From Paraburkholderia sp. ZP32-5 (GTDB taxonomy: Bacteria; Pseudomonadota; Gammaproteobacteria; Burkholderiales; Burkholderiaceae): DNA of 64,000 nt. Where the stretch lies: positions 124,001-188,000 of the forward strand of contig NZ_JAJEJP010000003.1 of the NCBI RefSeq assembly GCF_021390495.1, read 5' to 3'. The position numbers and the translations under genes were made by a program. Position 1 is the first letter of the stretch. Each line of letters starts with the position of its first letter. The notes under the pieces are model-generated. The model did not search any database, was not told the origin of the DNA, and was given only the letters and a program-made list of their open reading frames with translations. Below, piece by piece: positions 36,186 to 44,986 of this stretch.

Positions 36186-37034
36186 TCAAACCGTGTTTTT
36201 CCACCTGAAAAGATGCCGTTCGAGCGGCTTCAGCACACCAGCCTCGATCAGCAGCATCAATACGACCAGCGTGACCGTCCATGCGAACACCTGATCGGTC
36301 TGCACGAGATCCGCGGCCTGACGCAACCGATAGCCGATACCGTTAGACGAGCCGATCGTCTCCGCCACCAGCGATACGCGCCAGCCGAATCCGAACGCGA
36401 GCCGCGCCCCGGAGAAGAAATGCGGCAGGACGGTCGGCAGAAAGATCTTGCGCATGATCTGCGCCTGCGACATCCGGAAGCTGCGCGCGAGTTCGATATG
36501 CTGGCGCTCGACCGTCAATGCACCGCGCCACACGTTGGTGAGGATCAACGGCATCGCGGTCATGAATACGACGAACACGGTCGTCGAGTTCGAGATGCCG
36601 AACCAGATGATCGCGAATACCGCCCAGATCGCGGACGACACCGTATTGATGATCGACAGCAGCGGTTCGAAAAAGCGTGCCGCGCGCGGGTTCGCGCCAA
36701 GGACAATACCGAGCGGCGCACCGACGGCCGCCGAGAGTACGAAGCCGGCGAGCACGCGATAGAGCGTGATACCGAGATCGCTAAAGAACATGTCGGACTG
36801 CACGAGCTTCAACAGCGTCTGAGCGACCTTTGCGGGACCCGGCAGCACGAATCCGGGCATGCGCAGCGAAGCGAGCCACCAGACGGCAATCAGCAACGCA
36901 ACCAGCACGATGCGCTGTACCGCAAGCGACACCCACAACGACGGCGATCGCACCGGCGCCGACGCCGACTCAGCGGACTCTGGCGCGACACGGCCTCCCG
37001 CAAGCGTTCGAAAAGATTCAGTCGCACGCTTCAT
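36186..37034 (-). CDS. NitT/TauT-type ABC permease
   Basis: A 282-residue inner-membrane permease with about six helices. The binding-protein-dependent coupling loop is visible as ELARSFRMSQAQIMRKIFLPTVLPHFFSGARLAFGFGWR, in two parts that are typical of SsuC/TauC. The first 40 residues are a polar cytoplasmic extension. It overlaps the ATPase gene by 4 bases and precedes the binding-protein gene by 20 bases, so the three make one importer. Confidence 0.92.
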   Translation of the reverse strand: MKRATESFRTLAGGRVAPESAESASAPVRSPSLWVSLAVQRIVLVALLIAVWWLASLRMPGFVLPGPAKVAQTLLKLVQSDMFFSDLGITLYRVLAGFVLSAAVGAPLGIVLGANPRAARFFEPLLSIINTVSSAIWAVFAIIWFGISNSTTVFVVFMTAMPLILTNVWRGALTVERQHIELARSFRMSQAQIMRKIFLPTVLPHFFSGARLAFGFGWRVSLVAETIGSSNGIGYRLRQAADLVQTDQVFAWTVTLVVLMLLIEAGVLKPLERHLFRWKNTV

Positions 37035-37774
37035 ATCGTCATCCTTACGCGCCGGATCGTTTCCGCGACCGCCGCATCGACGGCGCTACGCGGACGCGGC
37101 AAATCTATGGTCACCACTTCTCGCACGCGTCCTGGCCGTGGCGCCAGCACGACGATTCGATCGGCGAGCACCACTGCTTCTTCGACGTCATGCGTGACGA
37201 ACAGCACGGTCAACTGCCGTAGCGCACGAATCCGCAACAGCTCCGCATGCATCTGTCCGCGTGTTTGCGGATCGAGCTTCGAAAACGGTTCGTCCATCAG
37301 CAGAATGCGCGGCTCGCCGACCAGACTGCGCGCAAGTGCGACGCGGCTGCGCATCCCGCCGGACAGCTCATGGGGATAGCGCTCGGCAAATGCGCCGAGG
37401 CCGACCATATCGAGCGCGGCGTCGGCACGCGCGCGGCGTTCTCGCGCGGACAGTCGCGGATGCGCGGCCTCGAGCCCGAACTCCGCATTCGCGCGAGCGC
37501 TGCGCCATGGCAGCAAGCGGTCTTCCTGAAACATATACGCGAGCGCCTGCGGCGCTTCGAGTTCCGTCGCACGCGCGCCGCCGAGCCGGACCTCGCCGTG
37601 ATCGGCCGCAAGCAGACCGGCCACGATATTGAGCAGCGTACTTTTGCCACAACCCGACGTGCCGAGCAGCGCGACGGTCTCGCCATCGGCGACGTCGAAC
37701 TCCACGCCGTCGAGCACCGGCAGCCCGCCATAGCGCTTGCCGACGCCGCGCACCGATACCGCGGCCGCGCTCAT
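37031..37774 (-). CDS. NitT/TauT-type ABC ATPase
   Basis: A 247-residue ATPase with Walker A GTSGCGKST, the Q-loop segment YMFQEDRLLPWR characteristic of the SsuB/TauB group, signature LSGGMRSR and Walker B ILLMDEPFSKLD. The signature has Met-Arg-Ser in place of the commoner Met-Gln-Gln. It overlaps the GntR gene upstream and the permease gene downstream by 4 bases each, so regulator and transporter are made from one transcript. Confidence 0.93.
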   Translation of the reverse strand: MSAAAVSVRGVGKRYGGLPVLDGVEFDVADGETVALLGTSGCGKSTLLNIVAGLLAADHGEVRLGGARATELEAPQALAYMFQEDRLLPWRSARANAEFGLEAAHPRLSARERRARADAALDMVGLGAFAERYPHELSGGMRSRVALARSLVGEPRILLMDEPFSKLDPQTRGQMHAELLRIRALRQLTVLFVTHDVEEAVVLADRIVVLAPRPGRVREVVTIDLPRPRSAVDAAVAETIRRVRMTI

Positions 37775-38514
37775 CGCCGCAACTCCGCGACAGTGAACAC
37801 CGGCAGCGATGCGCCCGCACTCGACAGGCTTGCGTACACCTTTTCCATCGTCATGGTCCGAAAGGTTTCGATATGCCGGCGCGCGATCATTTCCGCGCGG
37901 CGGCCGTCGTTCGCTTCGAACGCGTCGATCAACGCGTTGTGATCGTGTTTGATTTCGGGCTTGGTGCCTTGCACGCCGAAACCGAGCGCTACCAGCCGCG
38001 ACATTTCATCCATCAGATTCGCCAGCATCCGGTGCAGGCGCTCGTTGCCGCTCGCCCGTGCGATCGCCAGATGAAACTCGCGGTTCGCATCGAGAAATAC
38101 GTCGATCTGATCCGACAGCGCGCGCTCGGGATGCGGCACGCGGCAGGCGGCTTCGAGACGTCGCAACAATGCGACGTCGATGCGGCCGCATGCAAGCCGC
38201 GCGGCCATCGGTTCCAGTTGCACACGCAACTCGAACACCTCCTCGACGTCACGCAGTGTGATCGGCGCGACGCGATAACCCTGGCGCGGCATCGCGCGAA
38301 CAAATCCCTGATGCACGAGCCTCACCAACGCGACCCGGCAACTGCTTTTGCCGATACCGTAGGCGTCCATCAACTGGCCCTCGGTCAGCGTCGAGCCCGG
38401 CATGAAACGGCACGACAGCAGGTCGCGGCGAATCCGCTCATACGCATCCTGCCCTCGCGCACCTAGCGGTTCGTCCAGCGATGCGGATTCACTTGAAGCG
38501 GACTCGTCGATCAT
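37771..38514 (-). CDS. GntR-family (FadR/FCD) transcriptional regulator
   Basis: A 247-residue regulator with an N-terminal winged helix (DAYERIRRDLLSCRFMPGSTL, GKSSCRVALVRLVHQGFV) and a C-terminal FCD ligand domain with likely metal ligands in DANREFHLAI and the HDH segment. It heads the minus-strand catabolic operon. A 17-bp perfect palindrome lies only 14 bases upstream of its start and an identical-arm copy lies 109 bases further on toward the divergent operon, suggesting autoregulation and joint control. The effector is probably an operon substrate or CoA ester (inference). Confidence 0.92.
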   Translation of the reverse strand: MIDESASSESASLDEPLGARGQDAYERIRRDLLSCRFMPGSTLTEGQLMDAYGIGKSSCRVALVRLVHQGFVRAMPRQGYRVAPITLRDVEEVFELRVQLEPMAARLACGRIDVALLRRLEAACRVPHPERALSDQIDVFLDANREFHLAIARASGNERLHRMLANLMDEMSRLVALGFGVQGTKPEIKHDHNALIDAFEANDGRRAEMIARRHIETFRTMTMEKVYASLSSAGASLPVFTVAELRR

Positions 38515-38527
38515 CGTGGGTTGGTTG

Positions 38528-38544
38528 TCGTGAGCAGCTCACGA
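38528..38544. promoter_or_regulatory. Palindromic operator 1, likely GntR site
   Basis: TCGTGAGCAGCTCACGA is a perfect palindrome around its central base, 14 bases upstream of the gntR start. It has the same 8-base arms as the copy at 38637. Confidence 0.82.
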
Positions 38545-38636
38545 ACGGGTTGTCGATCAATCAGACAGCCATCGTAGCCGCCATACATGCGATGACTAAC
38601 CAATTAAAACAAACAACGATCTGCGCAATCGATATA

Positions 38637-38653
38637 TCGTGAGCCGCTCACGA
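38637..38653. promoter_or_regulatory. Palindromic operator 2, likely GntR site
   Basis: TCGTGAGCCGCTCACGA differs from operator 1 only in the central base. The centres are 109 bases apart. It lies 215 bases upstream of the divergent ATPase gene. The whole 38515-38868 gap contains these two sites, an AT-rich stretch near 38590-38640 and no convincing gene. Confidence 0.82.
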
Positions 38654-38868
38654 AAGCTCGTTTCGATGCTTTCCTTATCAATTTATGTTCGTAGCCGATG
38701 CGCATTGCACGCCGCTACAATCGGCAGCCTTAAACGGTCGGCGGCCCATCGCAAGGGCTCGAAATCGCCGGAGCACCACGCTTTTGCGGGGCGCATCCGG
38801 ATTCGGTGCGAGTCCACGGTTGGGCTCACCCGCCGCCGCCATTTCCGGGGAAGTCTTTGGTGACTTTG

Positions 38869-39660
38869 ATGACACACGCCGCCACTCGCGCAGAACCGCC
38901 GACACGGGCTTCACCCGCTACGCTGCAACTGTCCGACGTGTCGGTTGCGTATCGAACGCGTGGCGCCGACATTCACGCGTTGCATCACGCGAGCGTCACG
39001 ATCGGCGCCGGCGAATTCGTGTCGATCCTCGGTCCATCCGGTTGCGGCAAGTCGACGCTGCTGAAAGTCGCCGCTGGTCTACTGCAACCGACGCACGGCA
39101 CGGTCGAGTTGCGCAGCGCGGATACTTCGCATGCCGACGTCGGCGTCGCCTTTCAGAAGCCGTTGCTGCTGCCATGGAAAAGCGTGCGGGAAAACGTGCT
39201 GCTGCCAGTGCGTGCGGCAGGTTTGCCGCTCGAACGCTATCAGCCGCGTTGTGACCAGCTGCTCGAAATGATGGGGCTCGCCGCATTCGCCGAGAACTAC
39301 CCGCGCGAGCTTTCCGGCGGCATGCAACAACGCGTCGGGCTCGCACGAATGCTCGTCACCGATCCTTCGGTGTTGTTGATGGACGAGCCGTTTTCGGCGC
39401 TCGACGCGATGACGCGAGAAGCGTTGTCGCTCGAATTACAACGAATCTGGATGACCGACCGCAAGTCGGTTCTGTTCATTACGCACAGCATCCCCGAAGC
39501 GGTGTTCCTGTCGGACCGCGTGCTAGTGATGTCCGAGCGACCGGGGCAAATCGTCGAATCGCTCGATATCGATCTGCCGCGCCCGCGCGCGCTCGACACG
39601 ATGATCGCCCCCGCTTTCGTCGATGCGTGCAATCACCTGCGTCAGCGCTTTATCCAATGA
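38869..39660 (+). CDS. NitT/TauT-type ABC ATPase of the divergent operon
   Basis: A 263-residue ATPase with Walker A GPSGCGKST, the Q-loop segment VAFQKPLLLPWKSV, signature LSGGMQQR and Walker B VLLMDEPFSALD, followed by FITHSIPEA. I chose the ATG at 38869; an upstream in-frame ATG at 38806 would add a proline-rich stretch unlike the family. Its stop overlaps the permease start (ATGA). It heads the plus-strand operon opposite gntR and is probably controlled by the same palindromes. Confidence 0.92.
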   Translation: MTHAATRAEPPTRASPATLQLSDVSVAYRTRGADIHALHHASVTIGAGEFVSILGPSGCGKSTLLKVAAGLLQPTHGTVELRSADTSHADVGVAFQKPLLLPWKSVRENVLLPVRAAGLPLERYQPRCDQLLEMMGLAAFAENYPRELSGGMQQRVGLARMLVTDPSVLLMDEPFSALDAMTREALSLELQRIWMTDRKSVLFITHSIPEAVFLSDRVLVMSERPGQIVESLDIDLPRPRALDTMIAPAFVDACNHLRQRFIQ

Positions 39661-40451
39661 AAACGCTCTCTCGCCGTTTCGGCGCGCGCTTCTGGCTGCC
39701 ACCGCTGATTACGCTCGTGAGCGTGATCGGCGTATGGCAACTCGCGGTTGCCGTGCTGCATATTCCGCAGTACATCCTGCCGTTGCCGTCCGATGTATTC
39801 ACGGCGCTCGTGTCCGGTTTCGCGGACGGCACGCTGTGGCCGCATATCGGCTACACGCTGCTCGAAACCGCGGCCGGCTACGCGATCGGTTCACTGCTCG
39901 CGGTGCTGTTCGGCGCGCTGCTCGCGGAGTCCGCCACCTTCGAACGCTACGTCTATCCGCTTTTGACCGGCATCCAGGCGGTGCCGAAAGTGGCGCTCGC
40001 ACCGCTGATTCTCGTCTGGTTCGGCTTCGGCTTTGCATCGAAGCTCGTACTCGTGGTGCTGATCTGCTTCTTTCCGCTTTTTATCAACATGCTGGTCGGC
40101 ATCCGGCGCGTGGACCCGGAGTTGATCGACGCTTGCCGCGCGTTTCACGCGTCGCGTTCATTCATCTTTTTTCACGTGAAGCTGCCGTACGTGGCAGGCG
40201 ATATTTTCGCGGGCTTGCAGATCGGTGTGTCGCTTGCGCTGATCGGCGCGGTCGTCGGCGAATTCGTGTCGTCGCAACAAGGCCTCGGCTACCTCGTCCA
40301 GTCATCGGCCACCAATATGAGCATCCCGACGATGTACGCCGGCGTGTTGCTGCTCGCGGTCATCGGCATCGGCGGCTCGCAACTGGTGCGCACGGTTCAT
40401 CGGCACGTCGTGTTCTGGGAAGCGTCCACCGACGGCAATGCAGATGCCTGA
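39657..40451 (+). CDS. NitT/TauT-type ABC permease of the divergent operon
   Basis: A 264-residue permease with six predicted helices. The conserved coupling loop DACRAFHASRSFIFFHVKLP and the VPKVALAPLILVWFGFG segment are typical of SsuC/TauC/ThiX permeases. It starts inside the ATPase stop codon and is followed 43 bases later by a binding-protein gene. With those two it forms a second importer, distinct in sequence from the one on the minus strand. Confidence 0.92.
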   Translation: MKTLSRRFGARFWLPPLITLVSVIGVWQLAVAVLHIPQYILPLPSDVFTALVSGFADGTLWPHIGYTLLETAAGYAIGSLLAVLFGALLAESATFERYVYPLLTGIQAVPKVALAPLILVWFGFGFASKLVLVVLICFFPLFINMLVGIRRVDPELIDACRAFHASRSFIFFHVKLPYVAGDIFAGLQIGVSLALIGAVVGEFVSSQQGLGYLVQSSATNMSIPTMYAGVLLLAVIGIGGSQLVRTVHRHVVFWEASTDGNADA

Positions 40452-40494
40452 GCCGCATTGCCGTGTCTTTTAACGAGGTTAGCGAGGAGCGAAA

Positions 40495-41607
40495 TTGCAC
40501 AATCTTCACCTACGCGTTTGCCGATTCACACGCCGCCCCGTCACGACAGCCGTCGCAGGTGTCGCACTGCTTGCTGCGATGCATGCCGCGCCCGCGCTCG
40601 CCGTCGATTCGGTGACGGTCGCGCTCGCGATTCCGCCGACAGTGACCGACGGCGGCATCTGGACCATCGGTAACGAGCTTGGTATCTGGAAGAAGGAGAA
40701 CCTCGAAGTGAAGACGCTCACATTCGAGGGCGCCGGTGCGTTGGTGCCGCAAGTCGCGGCCGGCCACGCGACGATCGGCCTGCCGGTCGTCGACCCGATC
40801 CTCGCTGCGTACGCCGCGGGCCGCGGCGACCTGCCGGTGCGCTACTTCTACAACGCGACGCCTACCTACACGATGGAATTCGCGGTGCCGTCGAACTCGC
40901 CGATCAGGACGCTCGCGGATCTGAAGAACCGGAAGATCGGCGTTGGCGCGCTGACGTGGGGCACGATTCCGAGCACGCGCGCGGTGCTCAAGGAAGCCTC
41001 GCTCGCGAAAGGCGACTACGCGATCGTGCCGGTCGGCGTGCTCGGCTCCGGATTCCACGCGCTCAACACAGGGCAGATCGACGCGCTGAACTACAACAGT
41101 AGTTGGCATGACATGCTGGAGCTGTCGGGTACACCATTGCGGCGCATCGAATATCCGGCGCCGTTCGGACAGATGGCCGGCAATGGTTTCATCGCGAACA
41201 CGCAGGCATTGCAATCGAACCCGGATCTGTTTGCACGGTTCGGACGCGCTTATACCGAAGCGCAGGTTGCATGCTCGGCCAATCTGCAGCTTTGCGTCGA
41301 ATCGTTCTGGCGACAGCATCCGGAAGCACGCCCGACAAATGGCGATGCGGCCGGCAATCTGAAGAACGCGGAAGAACTCGTGCGCCGCAGGCTCGCGCGC
41401 GTCACGCTAACGGCTGATGGAAAGCCGCGCACGCCCGGCGAATTCGATCTGGCGATCATCCGCCAATACGTGAGCCGTATGGCCAACGACGGCGAATTCG
41501 CGTCGGCCAACGTGCCGATCGACACGCTGTTCACCAATCAGCTCGTACCGCAATTCAACCGCTTCGACGCAGACGCGATCCGCAACGCGGCGCGCGCCGC
41601 GCACTGA
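40495..41607 (+). CDS. NitT/TauT-type ABC substrate-binding protein of the divergent operon
   Basis: A 370-residue periplasmic binding protein with a signal peptide ending near PALAVDSVTV. Family segments include IWTIGNELGIWKKENL, PIRTLADLKNRKIGVGAL and ALNTGQIDALNYN. It is longer than the protein at 35131 and not a close copy of it. The start is TTG at 40495 with GAGGAG upstream. Two cysteines (VACSANLQLCVE) may form a disulfide. The ligand is unknown. Confidence 0.86.
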   Translation: MHNLHLRVCRFTRRPVTTAVAGVALLAAMHAAPALAVDSVTVALAIPPTVTDGGIWTIGNELGIWKKENLEVKTLTFEGAGALVPQVAAGHATIGLPVVDPILAAYAAGRGDLPVRYFYNATPTYTMEFAVPSNSPIRTLADLKNRKIGVGALTWGTIPSTRAVLKEASLAKGDYAIVPVGVLGSGFHALNTGQIDALNYNSSWHDMLELSGTPLRRIEYPAPFGQMAGNGFIANTQALQSNPDLFARFGRAYTEAQVACSANLQLCVESFWRQHPEARPTNGDAAGNLKNAEELVRRRLARVTLTADGKPRTPGEFDLAIIRQYVSRMANDGEFASANVPIDTLFTNQLVPQFNRFDADAIRNAARAAH

Positions 41608-41630
41608 AGGCGCCAACCGGACGACTATCC

Positions 41631-42962
41631 ATGACGACCGCCCATCCTGTCACGCCGACGCTGAGCTTCGAACCAGCGCATGCATTGATCGACGTGCCGC
41701 GCAGCATCCGCCTCGCCCATTTTTCCCCGCACGAATCCGTGCGGATTCGTGCGTCGCTCACGCGCGCGGATGGCACGCTGTGGCAGAGCCACGCGCACTT
41801 CACAGCCGGCCCCGATGGTTCGCTCGACCTCGATGACGCAGTGCCCGCCGAAGGCAGCAGTTATCGGCATGCTTCGGCAAGCGGTCTGATCTGGTCGCTC
41901 GAACTCGTGCGCGGCAGCGAGACGCCACGTGGTGACGAAGCCATCGACTCGCGCACGATCGAGTTCGAGGCGACCAGCGCATCGGGTGCGCGCGCGACTG
42001 CCACGCTCGTTCAGCAACTGGTCGCGGACGGTGTATCGCGCACGGAGATTCGCGCCGAAGGACTCGTGGGCACGTTGTTTCAACCGGCGGGCTCGGGCCC
42101 GCATCCGGTCGTCATCGTGCTGAACGGCTCGGGCGGCGGCATCAACGAGGCACGCGCGGCACTGCTGGCGGCACACGGCTTCGCTGCCTTCGCACTCGGC
42201 TATTTCCAGGCACCGGGGCGGCCCGACCATATCTCCGCGACGCCGCTCGAATACTTTGCAACGGCGATCGCGTGGTCGCGCATGAATCTCGCGCCAGCGC
42301 ACGGCTTCGTCGCGTTGCTGGGACAATCGCGCGGCGCGGAACTCGCGTTACTGCTCGGCGCGACATATGGCTCCGCAGTATCGGCTGTCGTCGGTTACGT
42401 GCCGAGTTCGGTCGTGCACGGCACGTTGCGCGCGGGGCGTCCTGGCGAACATCCGGCATCGCCGGCTTGGACGCTCGGCGGCCAGCGACTCGCCACCGTG
42501 TGGGATGACAATCGCACCGCCGACTGGGCGGCGTTCAACAGCACCGTCTCTCCGGTGCGGCAGGCCCCGTCGTTCGTGTCGGCGCTGCGCGATACGGATG
42601 CGGTGGAACGCAGCCGGATCCGTGTCGAGAACATCACGGGGCCGGTCCTGTTACTGTCCGGTACCGACGATGGCTTCTGGCCGTCTTCCACGATGGCTGA
42701 CGGCATTGTCGAGCGGATGCATGCGGCACGGCATCCGTATCCGGTCGCGCATCTGAAGTACGAAGGCGCGGGGCATTCAATCCACTTTCCGTTCGTGCCG
42801 ACCACGCGCATCGTCAAGCCGCATGCCGTGGCAAAGGTCGACCTGAGCGCCGGCGGCACGCCCGAAGCCAACGCGCGCGCGAACGAGGAGTCGTGGCCGA
42901 AGGTCGTTGAGTTTCTCCGGGCTGCTGTGGCGGCGGGCACGAGGGACGGCGAGGTTCGATAG
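41631..42962 (+). CDS. Acyl-CoA thioesterase/BAAT-family alpha/beta hydrolase
   Basis: A 443-residue protein with an N-terminal beta-sandwich (about residues 1-120) and an alpha/beta-hydrolase part, as in bile-acid-CoA:amino acid N-acyltransferases and acyl-CoA thioesterases. The nucleophile elbow is GQSRG with Ser233; the acid lies in GTDDGFW and the histidine in GAGHSIHFP. A serine nucleophile favours hydrolysis over amino-acid transfer, which uses cysteine. It lies 23 bases after the binding-protein gene and ends the divergent operon, adding a second possible CoA-ester hydrolase to the locus. Confidence 0.85.
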   Translation: MTTAHPVTPTLSFEPAHALIDVPRSIRLAHFSPHESVRIRASLTRADGTLWQSHAHFTAGPDGSLDLDDAVPAEGSSYRHASASGLIWSLELVRGSETPRGDEAIDSRTIEFEATSASGARATATLVQQLVADGVSRTEIRAEGLVGTLFQPAGSGPHPVVIVLNGSGGGINEARAALLAAHGFAAFALGYFQAPGRPDHISATPLEYFATAIAWSRMNLAPAHGFVALLGQSRGAELALLLGATYGSAVSAVVGYVPSSVVHGTLRAGRPGEHPASPAWTLGGQRLATVWDDNRTADWAAFNSTVSPVRQAPSFVSALRDTDAVERSRIRVENITGPVLLLSGTDDGFWPSSTMADGIVERMHAARHPYPVAHLKYEGAGHSIHFPFVPTTRIVKPHAVAKVDLSAGGTPEANARANEESWPKVVEFLRAAVAAGTRDGEVR

Positions 42963-43174
42963 CCGGGGATGCCGATTATGTAATCACGCACATTCAATAG
43001 CCGTGTTGCGAGATGGAGCACAGTTCGAGATGGCGATCGAAGCCGCGACAACCCGTTGATATGGCGATGAAATTTGAAGTCGCGCATGTCAAACCAGGAC
43101 GCGTCCTATGGTCTTGCGCAGTCTGCGTCGCTACCATCACCCCGTCTATTTCAACTTGCTTACACGGAGGCGAT

Positions 43175-43522
43175 ATGAGCCCGTTTTTTCTGATCGAGGC
43201 AGGCAAACTGCACGAGCGCGCAGGGCTGATTTGCAACAGCCACATGACCCTTTTCCCGACACGCTTTAAAGATTGGCTTCAGGCACTGATCTCGCCGCGT
43301 CGGCGTGCGCCCAAACAACAACTGCGCGCTGATAGCACCCTGGACGAGGCTGCGCTACCGAAGCGCATCACGCTCTCGCTGCATCTTCACCCCTCTGACA
43401 CCTCGGCGATGCGTGAAGCCGCTCGCAAGGTGGGCATGGGCGAGACAGAGTTCTGTGCTTTGGCGATTTATCGCGCTTCGCGTTCCGTCATTGAACCGGG
43501 CGCATGCTGCAAGATCGTTTGA
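43175..43522 (+). CDS. Hypothetical 115-residue protein
   Basis: An unrecognised protein starting MSPFFLIEAGKLHERAGLI. The last 50 residues (ALPKRITLSLHLHPSDTSAMREAARKVGMGETEFCALAIYRASRSV) resemble a short ribbon-helix-helix or plasmid-type helical domain in pattern only. GGAGG lies 4 bases before the ATG at 43175. The region around it is decayed mobile DNA, so this may be an orphan of a mobile element. Confidence 0.5.
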   Translation: MSPFFLIEAGKLHERAGLICNSHMTLFPTRFKDWLQALISPRRRAPKQQLRADSTLDEAALPKRITLSLHLHPSDTSAMREAARKVGMGETEFCALAIYRASRSVIEPGACCKIV

Positions 43523-44089
43523 GATTTACGTCCTTCGCGGCAAGCGGTTCTGTCGCGGCAAGATCGATCGGGCGATCAAGGACACGCCAGGGAACCACAA
43601 GTTGATCGATCGATGTAATTTGGCAGGACCATCGAAGTTCGTTGAACACATACGCCTCATTGCTCATCCCCAGACCATTCGGGGCTGTAGTCTCCCAGCG
43701 TCGGATGGCACATCTAGTCTCCCGAGCGCCGTTTGAACTCCACGTTGAAGCGGTCTCCGCGCAAGCTCAGTATTTCCACAGTGCGCACAGAGCGCCTTCA
43801 CCACTTCCATGCACAACCCGAACGGTCGGCTGCGGTGGATATCCGGCATCATCACAAACACGGGCTCAAGGTCGTACCCGTTGCCGTGATGCGCTGGATG
43901 CCACCGTCGCCGAATTCACGTATCGCGACGCTAGTGCGACGGACGTCCACCGACATCACACTCTCATAAGTCCCGCTCATTTTCGCTGCAACAGGCTGCT
44001 TTTGAGCAGTCGAGAAGCACTTGTTCGTATCAAGTTGAAGGTACGGCATCACTTGCCCCTAAGAAAGCCGATCGTTAAGGTGGCAAGTC
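43523..44089. other. Decayed DNA with no recognisable gene
   Basis: About 570 bases between the small unknown gene and the IS66 remnants. Frames on both strands are short and broken and none matches a family I know. Base composition is more even than in the flanking operons. It is probably a decayed part of the same mobile-element scar. Confidence 0.5.
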
Positions 44090-44358
44090 ATCGAAGCCGG
44101 TTCAAACTCCATTTCGATGGCTACCACATCGCCATCAATGGCTTCCTCAAGAAGGCTCATCTGCTCACTATTAACCCGGTCGCCACGCTAACCGAACTGC
44201 ATCGCGATCTCGTGTGATAGCTGGTCAATACGGGCGTGCCAATGTTGCACTCAGTTCCCTGTCCCACTCGTTGACTTCCCGGTCCTTACTGCACCTCGGC
44301 GGTCAACTGCACTGCGAAGGCACGTCACTGGTCCGGACTGAGGGATTCAAGATCCATG
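44090..44358 (-). pseudogene. tnpC: IS66-family transposase (TnpC) N-terminal remnant
   Basis: On the minus strand, MDLESLSPDQ then a stop then RAFAVQLTAEV matches the start of IS66 transposases. After frame changes, IDQLSHEIAM and SLLEEAIDGDVVAIEME follow in the expected order of the family's coiled-coil N-terminus. At least two in-frame stops and frameshifts show it is dead. The catalytic part is missing. Confidence 0.7.
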
Positions 44359-44466
44359 GGCAAGTTCTCATGCAAACCAGCCTGCCAACAACCGCACACC
44401 CGCGAAACGAAACTGCTGACCTCGTCATCAAACGGTGCGGATCACACTGTCATGGCCGATGCGCCG

Positions 44467-44754
44467 CTACGGTAGATCCAACACCAGGCCAGCCAATGTT
44501 CGTGCATCAGCGTACTGCCTAGACTCACAACCCTCGCGCGACCAAACGAATTGGCCTTGATTAAGGCGCCGCTCTGCTAGCCAGATACCGATCCCGTCAT
44601 GAACGAGCATCTTCACTCGATTAGCCCAGCTGTTGGCAAACAGATAAGCGTGATGCGGGTGCGCGGCGCTGAAACACCTTGCAGGCAGCCACGACCCTTG
44701 CCTTAAATTCCTCGCCATCGCGTCACTGGCGGCGTTCAGACGACATGCCTTCAT
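44467..44754 (-). pseudogene. tnpB: IS66-family TnpB remnant
   Basis: The minus-strand frame contains AAHPHHAYLFANSWANR, MLVHDGIGIWLAERRLNQG and TLAGLVLDLP, which match the TnpB accessory protein of IS66-type elements. The N-terminal third is replaced by unrelated sequence, and the usual C-terminal WQR end is cut by a stop. It lies directly upstream of the TnpC remnant, in the normal IS66 order. Confidence 0.75.
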
Positions 44755-44885
44755 CGACGGTAGCGTTCGCGTCTCCGTTTATTCGTTAGGTGGACACGAT
44801 ACGCTCGAAATCTTAGCGAACCTCGCGATCGATTGCCTCCCGCTTACGCTGATATCTCGCCTACGATTAAACAAAAGATGCGCAT

Positions 44886-44921
44886 AAAAAAGCACGGTTT
44901 GCCGTACCCAGCAAACCGTGC
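44886..44921 (-). terminator. Intrinsic terminator of the adhesin gene
   Basis: On the minus strand an 11-bp perfect stem (GCACGGTTTGC with its complement, 8-base loop) is followed by six T residues. It begins 66 bases beyond the adhesin stop codon. Confidence 0.85.
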
Positions 44922-44986
44922 AAGATGATCCGTTGTCGTGGCAACCTAAAGCTGTCTGTCACCCGATACGGATATCCACTCCATGC

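Noticed and set aside
38750..38785. A tRNA-like 3' end (TCGAAAT followed by ACCA)
   Set aside because: The T stem does not pair and no acceptor, D or anticodon arms can be found upstream.
38700..38868. A leader resembling part of a cobalamin riboswitch (GGTGCGAGTCC near 38805)
   Set aside because: The other conserved parts, including the B12 box and the CCCGCAACTG-type segment in proper context, are missing. A TPP element was also considered and its conserved words are absent.
44090..44754. A functional IS66 element
   Set aside because: Both frames are truncated, tnpC carries stops and frameshifts, and no terminal inverted repeats were found.
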